Shown in pieces: positions 1 to 6,187 of a DNA stretch of 9,898 nucleotides; the first letter of the stretch is position 1, and the number at the start of each line of letters is the position of its first letter. The position numbers and the translations under genes were made by a program. The notes below the pieces were generated by a model. The model saw nothing but the letters and a program-made list of their open reading frames with translations, did no database searches and had not been told where the DNA came from. This stretch comes from Candidatus Aphodomonas merdavium (GTDB lineage Bacteria; Bacillota; Clostridia; Christensenellales; Aristaeellaceae). The DNA lies in the NCBI GenBank assembly GCA_018715585.1, contig DVLH01000280.1, positions 1 to 9,898 on the forward strand, written 5' to 3'.

Positions 1-200
1 ACGCGCAGCGAAACCTTGAGCGGGCCAAAGCGCTTTTGTAGTACGCCGCGCAAAAGCAGGTATTCCTCCTCGGCTACCAACCTGTCGCTGAGAAAGCAGA
101 CGAGCAGGCGCGTCGCATCGCGGTCCACCAATACTTTTTCCAGCTGTAGGTGGTCCCGTAACGGCTCAAGATTCCCTTCCAGGAACGATTCCCATTGCAT
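1..200 (-). CDS. polC: Probable PolC-type DNA polymerase III alpha subunit, N-terminal fragment
   Basis: Only the first 66 codons are inside the window; the gene continues past the left edge. The start is ATG at 198-200, with an AAAGGA ribosome binding site about 9 nt upstream. The visible protein begins MQWESFLEGNLEPL and continues with short alternating strand-like segments (LEKVLVDRD, RLLVCFLSDRLV), resembling the poorly conserved N-terminal domain of PolC. No catalytic motif is visible. The main support is context: in many Clostridia polC directly follows ispG at the end of the frr-uppS-cdsA-dxr-rseP-ispG run. The gap to ispG is 54 bp and shows no terminator. PolC is the replicative polymerase with built-in 3'-5' exonuclease in Bacillota. 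The identity is inferred mostly from position; another gene cannot be excluded from this fragment. Confidence 0.6.
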   Translation of the reverse strand, partial: MQWESFLEGNLEPLRDHLQLEKVLVDRDATRLLVCFLSDRLVAEEEYLLLRGVLQKRFGPLKVSLR

Positions 201-254
201 GGCGATGTCCTTTCTATGCGAAAAGCGGGCGGTAAAAACACAGCGGGCCGGACG

Positions 255-1304
255 TTACCGGGCGGCCGCTTCTTTCATGGCGTTGAGCGCCTCCAAAAGC
301 GCCTGCGCCGGGTCGCCACGCATGGGCACGGGGGCCTGTCCACGGCGGAACAGCGCAAAGCCGTCCTTGGCGCCCGCGACGCCGATGTCCGCCTCGCGCG
401 CCTCGCCCGGGCCGTTGACGACGCAGCCCATCACTGCCACGCGCAGCGGAAGGTCCCAGTCTCGCGTGGCGCGCGTAACCTTTTCGGCGATTGCGGCCAC
501 GTCGATGCATGTGCGCCCGCAGGTTGGGCAGGCGATGATGTCCACGCCGCGGCGCAAGGAAAGCGCACGCAATATTTCAAGCGCGGCAGCGGGTTCGCCG
601 ATGGGGTCGCCGCTGAGCGAAACGCGCACCGTATCGCCGATGCCTTCCATCAGCAGCGCGCCGATTGCAATGGCCGATTTGACCGTGCCGCTGCCGGGCA
701 GCCCGGCCTCCGTCACCCCGATGTGCAGCGGGTAATCGCAAAGGCGCGCGAGCGTGCGGTTGACCTCTACCGTCTCGCGCACGTTGGACGCCTTTGCGGA
801 AAGGACGATATCGTCAAACCCGGCTTTTTCCAGCAGCCGCGCATGTCGCAGCGCGCTCTCGGCCATCGCCTCTGCGCAGGGCCTGCCGTATTGATTTAGC
901 AGTTCCTTTTCCACCGAGCCGGAGTTGACGCCGATGCGGATGGGCACATGGTGTGCCTTGGCGCAGTCGGCGACGGCGCGCACCCGGTCCTGTCCGCCGA
1001 TGTTGCCGGGGTTAATGCGCAGCTTGCTTATGCCGTTTTCCACCGCTTGGAGCGCGAGCGTGTAGTCGAAGTGGATGTCCGCGACAAGCGGCACAGGGCT
1101 TTGCTCCACGAGCGTCCGCACGGCCTTGGCGCATGCTTCGTCATAGACAGAGACGCGCACAATGTCGCACCCGGCGGCAGCAAGGCAGCGGATCTGCGCG
1201 GCCGTCGCCTCCACGTCGCGGGTGTCGGTGTTTGTCATGGATTGTATGGAAACGCGTGCGCCGCCGCCGATGGCGACGCCGCCGCAATTGACGCGTTTTG
1301 TCAT
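255..1304 (-). CDS. ispG: 4-hydroxy-3-methylbut-2-en-1-yl diphosphate synthase (IspG/GcpE)
   Basis: IspG is the iron-sulfur enzyme of the penultimate MEP step. It reductively converts methylerythritol cyclodiphosphate to HMBPP in the cytosol. The 349-residue length fits the two-domain bacterial form. An N-terminal TIM-barrel half carries SIQSMTNTDTRD (19-30), VADIHFD (74-80), LRINPGNIG (95-103) and GVTEAGLPGSGT (196-207). The C-terminal part carries the [4Fe-4S] ligands, CPTC (259-262) and GCVVNGPGEA (293-302), giving Cys259, Cys262, Cys294 and Glu301 by analogy with the E. coli enzyme. The ATG overlaps the rseP stop as ATGA (4 nt), with GAGG 8 nt upstream inside rseP, so translation is probably coupled to rseP. 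All expected motifs are present and nothing looks broken. Confidence 0.97.
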   Translation of the reverse strand: MTKRVNCGGVAIGGGARVSIQSMTNTDTRDVEATAAQIRCLAAAGCDIVRVSVYDEACAKAVRTLVEQSPVPLVADIHFDYTLALQAVENGISKLRINPGNIGGQDRVRAVADCAKAHHVPIRIGVNSGSVEKELLNQYGRPCAEAMAESALRHARLLEKAGFDDIVLSAKASNVRETVEVNRTLARLCDYPLHIGVTEAGLPGSGTVKSAIAIGALLMEGIGDTVRVSLSGDPIGEPAAALEILRALSLRRGVDIIACPTCGRTCIDVAAIAEKVTRATRDWDLPLRVAVMGCVVNGPGEAREADIGVAGAKDGFALFRRGQAPVPMRGDPAQALLEALNAMKEAAAR

Positions 1305-2353
1305 GTTATCAGCCTCACAATGTCCTGATACATCACCACCACCATCAGCAACAGCAGCAGGCCAAAGCCGATGAGAATGACGATGCTCTCCTTTTCCGGC
1401 GGGATGCGCTTGCCGCGGATTTTCTCCACCAGCAAAAAGACCAGGCGGCTGCCGTCCAGCCCGGGAATGGGAAGCAGGTTAAAAAGTCCCAGGTTGACGC
1501 TGATGAACGCCGTCAGCTGCAGGTAGCTGCGGATCCCGCCTGCCTGCGTTTCCTCTTTGATGACGGTGACGGTGCCGATGGGGCCGGAGAGGTTGTCGAC
1601 GCCCTTGCCTTTAAAGATTAAATCGCGCAAAACGCGCACGATTGCACCGGACATCTCGGCCGTTGCTTCCACGGAATATTGCAGCGAATCAAGCAGCGGG
1701 AAGCGGTAAGGGACGAGCAAATATTCAATGCCCACCATTAGCCGCTGCTCCTGTTGCGACCATTGCGGCGTGAGCGTGATTTCCACCGTCTCGCCGTCGC
1801 GCTCGAGCGTGAAATCAACCGGGGCGTCGCCCGCCTCGCTGATGAGCAGCGAAGCGTCGGCCGAGGAAGCTACCGGCTGGCCGTTGATGGAGACAATGCG
1901 GTCGCCCACGGCAAAGCCGGCGTCCTGCGCAGGCAGGCCGTCAATCAGGTTGCCCACTACGGGTACGGAGGCAAACAGCCCCACCGCAGCATAGAGCAAG
2001 AACAGCGCCAACACGCAAACAAGCATGTTAAAGAGCGGGCCGCCAAAGGCAATCAGCGCACGCTTCCAGATTTTTTGACGCGAATACGCACCGGGATGGT
2101 CTTGCACGCCGTTTTCATCGTCGGCATAAAAGCGGCAATAACCGCCCAGCGGCAGCGCGCGCAGCGAAAAGATGACGCTCGTTTTTTTGCGCTTGACGGA
2201 AACGAGCTTTGGCCCGATGCCGACGGCAAACTCCGCCACCGGCACGTGCGTTAGGCGCGCGGCCAAATAGTGGCCAAGCTCATGCAGTGTGACCAGCAGG
2301 CCGAACATGACGATCGCCGCCAGCCAGTAAAGCAAGTTGAGCAGTTGATTCAA
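1301..2353 (-). CDS. rseP: RseP-type site-2 membrane zinc metalloprotease
   Basis: This is an intramembrane protease of the M50 (S2P) family, which cuts membrane-anchored anti-sigma factors or other small membrane proteins within the bilayer. The 350-residue protein has a first membrane helix with the zinc motif HELGH (24-28), a second hydrophobic segment (about 108-128), and one PDZ domain around 135-195 (GLPAQDAGFAVGDRI, SINGQPV). It ends with the third metal ligand in NLLPIPGLDG (292-301, Asp300) and a C-terminal helix (about 323-341). The length matches single-PDZ Gram-positive forms; E. coli RseP has two PDZ domains. The start is TTG at 2351-2353, chosen because AGGAGG lies 6 nt upstream and the next in-frame ATG (codon 16) would cut into the first helix. 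It lies 41 bp after dxr and overlaps ispG by 4 nt. The substrate cannot be told from the sequence. Confidence 0.95.
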   Translation of the reverse strand: MNQLLNLLYWLAAIVMFGLLVTLHELGHYLAARLTHVPVAEFAVGIGPKLVSVKRKKTSVIFSLRALPLGGYCRFYADDENGVQDHPGAYSRQKIWKRALIAFGGPLFNMLVCVLALFLLYAAVGLFASVPVVGNLIDGLPAQDAGFAVGDRIVSINGQPVASSADASLLISEAGDAPVDFTLERDGETVEITLTPQWSQQEQRLMVGIEYLLVPYRFPLLDSLQYSVEATAEMSGAIVRVLRDLIFKGKGVDNLSGPIGTVTVIKEETQAGGIRSYLQLTAFISVNLGLFNLLPIPGLDGSRLVFLLVEKIRGKRIPPEKESIVILIGFGLLLLLMVVVMYQDIVRLIT

Positions 2354-2359
2354 TGCAAG

Positions 2360-2365
2360 CCTCCT
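2360..2365 (-). promoter_or_regulatory. Ribosome binding site deciding the rseP TTG start
   Basis: AGGAGG on the minus strand lies 6 nt before the TTG at 2353. No ATG or GTG at a workable distance competes, so this site fixes the unusual start codon. Confidence 0.75.
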
Positions 2366-2394
2366 GTTTTTTTTAGCCTATGCGGACGCTCGGC

Positions 2395-3540
2395 TCATTC
2401 ATACCGCGGGAGAATTTCGCGCGCCGTCCGCCTGGCGAGCGCGTCGGCCGCCGTGACAGCCTGCAGCGAGGATGCGTCCGGGGCGCCGAGCTTTTCCAGC
2501 GTGTCGCGCACCGTGCGGTAAATGGCGCCAAAGGGAAGGCGCCCGGCCAAAAAGGCATCGACGGCGACCTCGTTGGCCGCGTTAAGCACCGCGCAGCAGG
2601 CGCCGCCCGCGCGCAGCGCATCGTAGGCAAGGAACAATCCGGGAAAGCGCTCCTTGTCCGGGGCTTCAAAGCTGAGCGGCCCGCAGCGCGAGAGGTCCAG
2701 GCGCGGCGCGCCGGTGGTTAGCCTGTCCGGATAGGCCATCGCGTAGAGGATGGGCAGGCGCATGTCCGCCACGCCCAGCTGTGCCAGCAGGCAGCCGTCG
2801 TCAAACTCCACGAGCGAGTGGACGACGCTCTGCGGATGCACGAGGACATCGACGGCTTCCGGCCGCATGTTGAAAAGCCAGCGCGCTTCGATGATTTCCA
2901 GCGCTTTGTTGATCATGCTGGCGGAATCGACGGTGATCTTGCGGCCCATGTGCCAGTTGGGATGGCGCAGCACCGTTTCCACCGACGCGTTTTCAATCTC
3001 TGCGGCGCTCAGCGTGCGCAGCGGCCCGCCGGACGCCGTGAGGATCAGCCGTGCGGGAGCGTTCGTGTCGCGCGCGCGCAGGCATTGGAAGATGGCGCTG
3101 TGCTCGCTGTCCACGGGGACGAGCGGGCGGCCTGCCGCATGCGCCGCCTGCGTTACGAGTGCGCCGCCTGCTACGAGCGCCTCCTTGTTGGCCAGCAGCA
3201 CGCGCTTGCCTGCGCCCAGCGCGTCCAGCACGGCGGGAAGCCCCGCAAACCCCACGACGCTCACGAGCACGTCGTCCGCCTCGGCGAGCGTTGCCGCCTG
3301 ACGCAAACAGTCCGGCCCGAACGACCATTGGCAAAACTTGACGTCGTCCGGAAGCTCTTTGGGCGGTACGACGAGCCCGGCGAACTTGGGACGGAACGCG
3401 CGCACCTGGGCGAAAAGCTTTTCGGCGCTGGAATAGGCCGTCAGGGCAACGATGGAAAAACGGTCCTTATGGCGGGCGGCGACGTCAAGCGCCTGCGCGC
3501 CGATGGAGCCAGTGCTCCCCAGGATGGATAAGCGTTTCAC
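2395..3540 (-). CDS. dxr: 1-deoxy-D-xylulose 5-phosphate reductoisomerase (Dxr/IspC)
   Basis: Dxr catalyses the committed MEP step, converting DXP to MEP with NADPH and a divalent metal in the cytosol; it is the target of fosmidomycin. From the chosen start the protein has 381 residues, usual for the family. Visible motifs are the Rossmann loop GSTGSIG (8-14), LLANKEALVAGG (115-126) and PVDSEHSAIFQC (142-153, metal ligands Asp144 and Glu146). Further on come TASGGPLR (168-175), HPNWHMGRKITVDSASMINK (193-212) followed by Glu215 as third ligand, VHPQSVVHS (234-242), and LNAANEVAVDAFL near the C-terminus. The start is GTG at 3538-3540: AAGGAG lies 9 nt upstream and the glycine-rich loop then sits at the normal distance. 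The reading frame stays open to 3612, but that extension would run into the end of cdsA and adds no family sequence. The gap to cdsA is 40 bp and to rseP 41 bp. Confidence 0.97.
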   Translation of the reverse strand: MKRLSILGSTGSIGAQALDVAARHKDRFSIVALTAYSSAEKLFAQVRAFRPKFAGLVVPPKELPDDVKFCQWSFGPDCLRQAATLAEADDVLVSVVGFAGLPAVLDALGAGKRVLLANKEALVAGGALVTQAAHAAGRPLVPVDSEHSAIFQCLRARDTNAPARLILTASGGPLRTLSAAEIENASVETVLRHPNWHMGRKITVDSASMINKALEIIEARWLFNMRPEAVDVLVHPQSVVHSLVEFDDGCLLAQLGVADMRLPILYAMAYPDRLTTGAPRLDLSRCGPLSFEAPDKERFPGLFLAYDALRAGGACCAVLNAANEVAVDAFLAGRLPFGAIYRTVRDTLEKLGAPDASSLQAVTAADALARRTAREILPRYE

Positions 3541-3549
3541 GTTTTTTGT

Positions 3550-3555
3550 CTCCTT
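3550..3555 (-). promoter_or_regulatory. Ribosome binding site deciding the dxr GTG start
   Basis: AAGGAG on the minus strand lies 9 nt before the GTG at 3540. It supports that start over upstream in-frame candidates, the farthest at 3612, inside the cdsA 3' end. Confidence 0.75.
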
Positions 3556-3580
3556 ATGCCTGCTTGTGCCCGGCCTGGAT

Positions 3581-4387
3581 TTAGAGGAACGCCGCAAGGT
3601 GGCAATAGACATAGACGGCGAACGCGGTAAAAAAAACGCTGTCCATGCGGTCCATCATGCCGCCATGGCCGGGAAAGAGGTTGCCGTAATCCTTTACGCC
3701 GCAATAACGCTTGATGAGCGAAGCGGTCAAATCGCCGACCTGTTCGGCAACGGCACAAAACAGCGCCAGGAGGATCATATGCCAGAACACGAACGGCGCA
3801 GACAGGTACCGGCCGATGCCGTAAAGGGCGGAACCGGTGAGCAGGCTGCCGAGAATCCCTCCGGCAGCGCCTTCCCACGTTTTTTTCGGGGATAGGTTCG
3901 GCGCCATCAGGTGCTTGCCAAAGAGGAAGCCGGAAAAATAGGCGAGCACATCCCCGGCATAGGCAAAGAGGAATGCCGCGGCGATGAGCAGGCCGCCGGC
4001 GGCACGGTTTTCCACACGCAGCACGGCGCACAGCAGCGCCAGCGGCACGGACGCATACGTTGCGGACAAAAGCGCGCTGGCCGTATCCGGCAACGAAGGG
4101 GAGGCGCGGAACAGATGGCACACCAACAACAAAAACAGCGCGAAACAGCAGAAGGCAAACGCGCCGCTGCCGCCACCCAAAAAAGCGGCGGGGACAGGGA
4201 GCGCCGCGCAAATGAGGGTGAGCACCTTTGCGGGGCGCAATCCTTTTTTGTTAAAAGCGCGCAGCATCTCAAAGCAGCACAGCAGCGCCGCAATCTCCAG
4301 CGCAGGCGCAAGCAGCCAGCGCCGGAAAATCAAAACGAGCAGCAGTACCGCCGCATAGAGCGCGCCGGTGATGATTCGCTGTTTCAT
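3581..4387 (-). CDS. cdsA: Phosphatidate cytidylyltransferase (CDP-diacylglycerol synthase)
   Basis: CdsA is an integral membrane enzyme that makes CDP-diacylglycerol from phosphatidic acid and CTP, the precursor of bacterial phospholipids. The 268-residue protein is strongly hydrophobic, with roughly eight membrane segments, starting at residues 5-21 and ending at about 251-267. Its C-terminal part matches the CDP-diglyceride synthetase signature from Ser223: SLIKR, then VKD, then LFPGHGGMMDRMD ending at 249. The conserved SPKKTWEG is at 166-173. The ATG at 4385-4387 has GGAGG 9 nt upstream. It follows uppS by 23 bp and precedes dxr by 40 bp, the standard order in Bacillota. All signature residues are present. 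Confidence 0.96.
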   Translation of the reverse strand: MKQRIITGALYAAVLLLVLIFRRWLLAPALEIAALLCCFEMLRAFNKKGLRPAKVLTLICAALPVPAAFLGGGSGAFAFCCFALFLLLVCHLFRASPSLPDTASALLSATYASVPLALLCAVLRVENRAAGGLLIAAAFLFAYAGDVLAYFSGFLFGKHLMAPNLSPKKTWEGAAGGILGSLLTGSALYGIGRYLSAPFVFWHMILLALFCAVAEQVGDLTASLIKRYCGVKDYGNLFPGHGGMMDRMDSVFFTAFAVYVYCHLAAFL

Positions 4388-4410
4388 GAAACTCTTCCTC
4401 CGTGAGCGCG

Positions 4411-5142
4411 TCAGGGCTCGTTCCTGCCGCCGAAGCGGCGGTCACGCCGGGCGTAATCGTCCAACGCAGCATGAAAGGCCGCCACGTCAAAATCCGGCCA
4501 GAGCACGGTGGGAAATTGAAACTCCGCATACGCCGTTTGAAACGGTAAAAAATTGCTCAGGCGCAATTCTCCGCTTGTGCGGATCACAAGGTCCACATCC
4601 GGTTGGCCGCGGGTGTCCAGCGCCTGCCGCAGCGCGTCCTCGTCAATCGCGTCCGGCGCCAGCACGCCGCTCGCCGCTTGCGCGGCCAACGCCCGCACGG
4701 CGCGGCACAGCTCATCACGTCCTCCATAGTTGATGGCAAAGTTGAGCTGTAACCCCGTGCGCGACGCCGTGCGGCGCACGGCCTCCTCCAGCGCCGCGCG
4801 CTGCGGAGCGGGCATGTGGGCCAAATCGCCCAAAATGCGCACACGCACGTTGTTGCGGAAAAGGTTGTCAATTTCCGCTTTGCAAAACTCCAGGATGAGC
4901 CCCATCAGCACGCCGACTTCCTCGTTGGAGCGCTTCCAGTTTTCGGTGGAGAAGGCATAGAGCGAGAGCACCTCGATGCCAAGCTCCCCGCTTTCGCGGA
5001 TGATCGCGCGCATGGCCTCCACGCCGGCGCGATGGCCAAGCGCGCGGGGCAGCCCACGTGCCTTCGCCCACCGGCCGTTGCCGTCCATGATGATGGCGAC
5101 ATGGCGCGGCAGGCGTTCGGGTTTTTTATAGCTCTCCGCCAT
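4411..5142 (-). CDS. uppS: Isoprenyl transferase (undecaprenyl diphosphate synthase, UppS)
   Basis: UppS is a cis-prenyltransferase that adds isopentenyl diphosphate units to farnesyl diphosphate. Its product is the C55 lipid carrier for peptidoglycan and other wall polymers. From the chosen start it is 243 residues, usual for the family. Motifs are HVAIIMDGNGRWA (14-26, catalytic Asp20), GHRAG (36-40), LYAFSTENWKR (61-71), NFAINYGGRDEL (134-145), and DLVIRTSGELRLSNFLPFQ (184-202) with AYAE ending at Glu207, the probable second Mg ligand. The family usually reads LLWQ where this protein has LPFQ, which looks like tolerated variation. The start is ATG at 5140-5142, with GGAGGAGG 6 nt upstream; the frame is open to 5184 but the extra residues add nothing conserved. 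Its first 17 bp overlap the end of the preceding small ORF, suggesting coupled translation. Confidence 0.96.
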   Translation of the reverse strand: MAESYKKPERLPRHVAIIMDGNGRWAKARGLPRALGHRAGVEAMRAIIRESGELGIEVLSLYAFSTENWKRSNEEVGVLMGLILEFCKAEIDNLFRNNVRVRILGDLAHMPAPQRAALEEAVRRTASRTGLQLNFAINYGGRDELCRAVRALAAQAASGVLAPDAIDEDALRQALDTRGQPDVDLVIRTSGELRLSNFLPFQTAYAEFQFPTVLWPDFDVAAFHAALDDYARRDRRFGGRNEP

Positions 5143-5353
5143 ACGAGGCCTCCTCCGCACTTTTGATGGGCTCGTAAAAGTCACAGACCGTCAACTTGTG
5201 CCCGCCTTGCAGCACGCGAACGACGCGCACCGCGCCGCCCCCTTGCGGGCGGCGCGGTGCGCAGCTTTGTTCGATTTCGGGTTCAATGCCTTCCTGCCGC
5301 AGGCGGCAAACCGCCTGCGCCAGCGGCAGGCCGAGCAAGCTCTCCTCTGTCAA
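5126..5353 (-). CDS. Small protein of unknown function between frr and uppS (75 aa)
   Basis: I do not recognise a named family. The frame begins with TTG at 5351-5353, overlapping the frr stop as TTGA, has AAGGAG about 11 nt upstream, and ends 17 bp inside uppS. This tight fit between two real genes is the main evidence that it is translated. The protein is soluble-looking with no signal peptide or membrane helix. LLGLPLAQAVCRLRQEGIEP (6-25) could form a helix, followed by a basic, glycine-rich linker (CAPRRPQGGGAVR) and a strand-like tail (VVRVLQGGHKLTVCDF). The 'GLPLAQA...L..EGI' pattern followed by strands recalls half of a PASTA domain, but this is only a resemblance. Small unnamed proteins of this general shape occur next to frr/uppS in Clostridia as far as I recall. 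The gene contains two strong inverted repeats, so a role of the DNA or RNA itself is also possible. Confidence 0.6.
   Translation of the reverse strand: MTEESLLGLPLAQAVCRLRQEGIEPEIEQSCAPRRPQGGGAVRVVRVLQGGHKLTVCDFYEPIKSAEEASYGGEL
5149..5156 (-). promoter_or_regulatory. Ribosome binding site deciding the uppS start
   Basis: GGAGGAGG on the minus strand lies 6 nt before ATG 5142 and inside the end of the upstream small ORF. It favours residue 1 at MAESYKKPER over the upstream in-frame start at 5184. Confidence 0.75.
5225..5262. repeat. Perfect 16-bp inverted repeat inside the small ORF
   Basis: The arms 5225-5240 and 5247-5262 are exact reverse complements (16 of 16 positions), almost all G+C, around a 6-nt centre. 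In the minus-strand transcript this would be a very stable hairpin about 85 nt before the uppS start codon. It encodes the CAPRRPQGGGAVR part of the small protein. No T-tract follows on the minus strand, so it is not a standard intrinsic terminator. Confidence 0.9.
5298..5319. repeat. Perfect 9-bp inverted repeat with 4-nt loop inside the small ORF
   Basis: The arms 5298-5306 and 5311-5319 are exact reverse complements around CAAA (TTTG in the transcript). A weaker outer pairing of CCTGC (5293-5297) with GCAGG (5326-5330) could extend it. It lies 35 bp on the frr side of the 16-bp repeat. Confidence 0.75.
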
Positions 5354-5910
5354 ACCGACATGATCTCCTTTTCCTTTTCGGATGCGATTTTGTCCAGCTC
5401 TTTGATGGCGTTGTCATAAATCTTCTGGATGTCGTTTTCGGCCACTTTTTGATCGTCCTCGGTGATTTCGCTGTTTTTCTTCATTTTTTTGAACTGTTCC
5501 ACAGCGTCGCGGCGAATGTTGCGCACGGCAACCTTGCTCTCCTCGCAGCTCTTGCGCACAAGCTTTGTCAGCTCCTTGCGGCGCTCCTCGTTGAGCTCCG
5601 GCACGATCAAGCGGATAATGCGGCCGTCATTGGCGGGCGTCATGCCCAGGTCGGATTTCATGATCGCCTTTTCCACCAGCGGAATCTGCTTGGGGTCCCA
5701 CAGGGAAATAATCAACATGCGCGGTTCAGGCGCGGAGATATTGCCGAGCTGGTTGAGCGGCGTGGGCGTGCCGTAATAGTCAACCGTGATGCGGTCCAAC
5801 AGCTGCGGATTGGCGCGGCCGGCGCGCAGGCTGGAAAAATCTTTTTTTAACGCCGCTGCGGTTTTGCCCATCTTATCCTTTGCGGTGTCGAGAATTTGAT
5901 CCGTCGTCAT
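5350..5910 (-). CDS. frr: Ribosome recycling factor
   Basis: RRF works with EF-G to split the post-termination ribosome so that subunits can start again. From ATG at 5908-5910 the protein is 186 residues, the usual length, with the two-domain pattern of the family. The long-helix domain includes LKKDFSSLRAGRANPQLLDR and, C-terminal, VRNIRRDAVEQFKKMKK and IQKIYDNAIKELDKIASEKE. The middle beta domain includes VDYYGTPTPLNQLGNISAPE and GRIIRLIVPELNEERR. The start is set by AGGAG 9 nt upstream; a TTG two codons earlier sits too close to that site. The gene has its own promoter and heads the operon running to polC. Its TGA overlaps the TTG start of the small downstream ORF. Confidence 0.97.
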   Translation of the reverse strand: MTTDQILDTAKDKMGKTAAALKKDFSSLRAGRANPQLLDRITVDYYGTPTPLNQLGNISAPEPRMLIISLWDPKQIPLVEKAIMKSDLGMTPANDGRIIRLIVPELNEERRKELTKLVRKSCEESKVAVRNIRRDAVEQFKKMKKNSEITEDDQKVAENDIQKIYDNAIKELDKIASEKEKEIMSV

Positions 5911-5948
5911 GACCAATCACTCCTGTTCTGCAAGCTCTTGATGGAAAC

Positions 5949-5977
5949 ATTGTACCTTGTTTTCGCACGTTTCGCAA
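5949..5977 (-). promoter_or_regulatory. Probable sigma-A promoter of the frr-uppS-...-polC operon
   Basis: On the minus strand, TTGCGA (5972-5977) is followed after exactly 17 bp by TACAAT (5949-5954). Transcription would start near 5942 and give a leader of about 32 nt with the frr ribosome binding site. The -10 matches five of six consensus positions and the -35 four of six. It lies downstream of the terminator-like hairpin that follows pyrH. Confidence 0.6.
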
Positions 5978-6008
5978 GAGTGAGTTGCCCGCGTGCCGCA
6001 AAACGTGC
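5965..6008. repeat. Inverted repeat over the frr promoter -35 region
   Basis: The arms 5965-5975 (gcacgtttcgc) and 5998-6008 (gcaaaacgtgc) are reverse complements at 10 of 11 positions, separated by 22 bp. The centres are 33 bp apart, about three helical turns. One arm covers part of the -35 box and the spacer of the frr promoter. As it lies upstream of the predicted start site it would act as DNA, possibly as a two-site operator. No known regulator is recognised. Confidence 0.5.
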
Positions 6009-6107
6009 AAGATGTTTTGCCTTCGCCGGCTTGATATGGGTTTCGGGGCCATTATCCTTTTTTGGGAATGGACAGTGCGCTTGCAAACCGTAAAAGGACG
6101 GCTTTTT

Positions 6108-6133
6108 AAAAAGCGCGACGCGCACGCGCGCGC
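6108..6133 (-). terminator. Probable intrinsic terminator after pyrH
   Basis: On the minus strand GCGCG pairs with CGCGC, extended by three more G-C pairs past a single bulged T (6118), around a GTGC loop. The stem is all G+C and runs straight into TTTTT (6112-6108). It lies 54 nt after the pyrH stop and before the frr promoter. The T-run is short and is followed by AAAAA, so efficiency is uncertain. Confidence 0.5.
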
Positions 6134-6187
6134 CGCACATCCGGGGGACAAATTCCTTCGCTTTGCTTTAAAGCGCAAAAGCGCGCG

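Larger units (their letters stand above)
5911..6187. other. Intergenic region between pyrH and frr
   Basis: The 277 bp hold, in transcript order, the terminator-like hairpin (6133-6108), a perfect 14-bp palindrome GCTTTTTAAAAAGC (6101-6114), about 90 bp with no recognised signal, and the frr promoter with its inverted repeat. Short minus-strand open frames here have no supporting ribosome binding site or familiar sequence and were not called. Confidence 0.6.

Noticed and set aside
195..899. Long plus-strand open frames opposite ispG, and similar ones opposite dxr, pyrH, tsf, rpsB and the glycosyltransferase
   Set aside because: High G+C makes stops rare in antisense frames. Each lies fully over a well-recognised gene and shows no conserved motif.
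1298..1621. Plus-strand frame with a His-rich and Gln-rich run near its start
   Set aside because: It is antisense to the rseP C-terminus; the His/Gln run is the complement of codons for the MVVVMYQ end. No ribosome binding site or family sequence supports it.
6081..6112. Plus-strand hairpin with T5 (CCGT/ACGG then TTTTT)
   Set aside because: No plus-strand gene ends there and the stem is only four pairs.
6101..6114. Perfect palindrome GCTTTTTAAAAAGC as a regulator site
   Set aside because: It is largely explained by the T-tract of the pyrH terminator followed by an A-run, and no second copy was noticed.
6118..6133. Run of alternating purine-pyrimidine (CG-rich) that could adopt Z-DNA
   Set aside because: It is only 16 bp and is accounted for by the GC-only terminator stem.
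5873..6178. Minus-strand open frames in the pyrH-frr gap (5873-6178 and 5907-6140)
   Set aside because: They run through the proposed terminator and frr promoter, overlap the frr start, have no clear ribosome binding site and an arginine/lysine-rich composition typical of chance frames.
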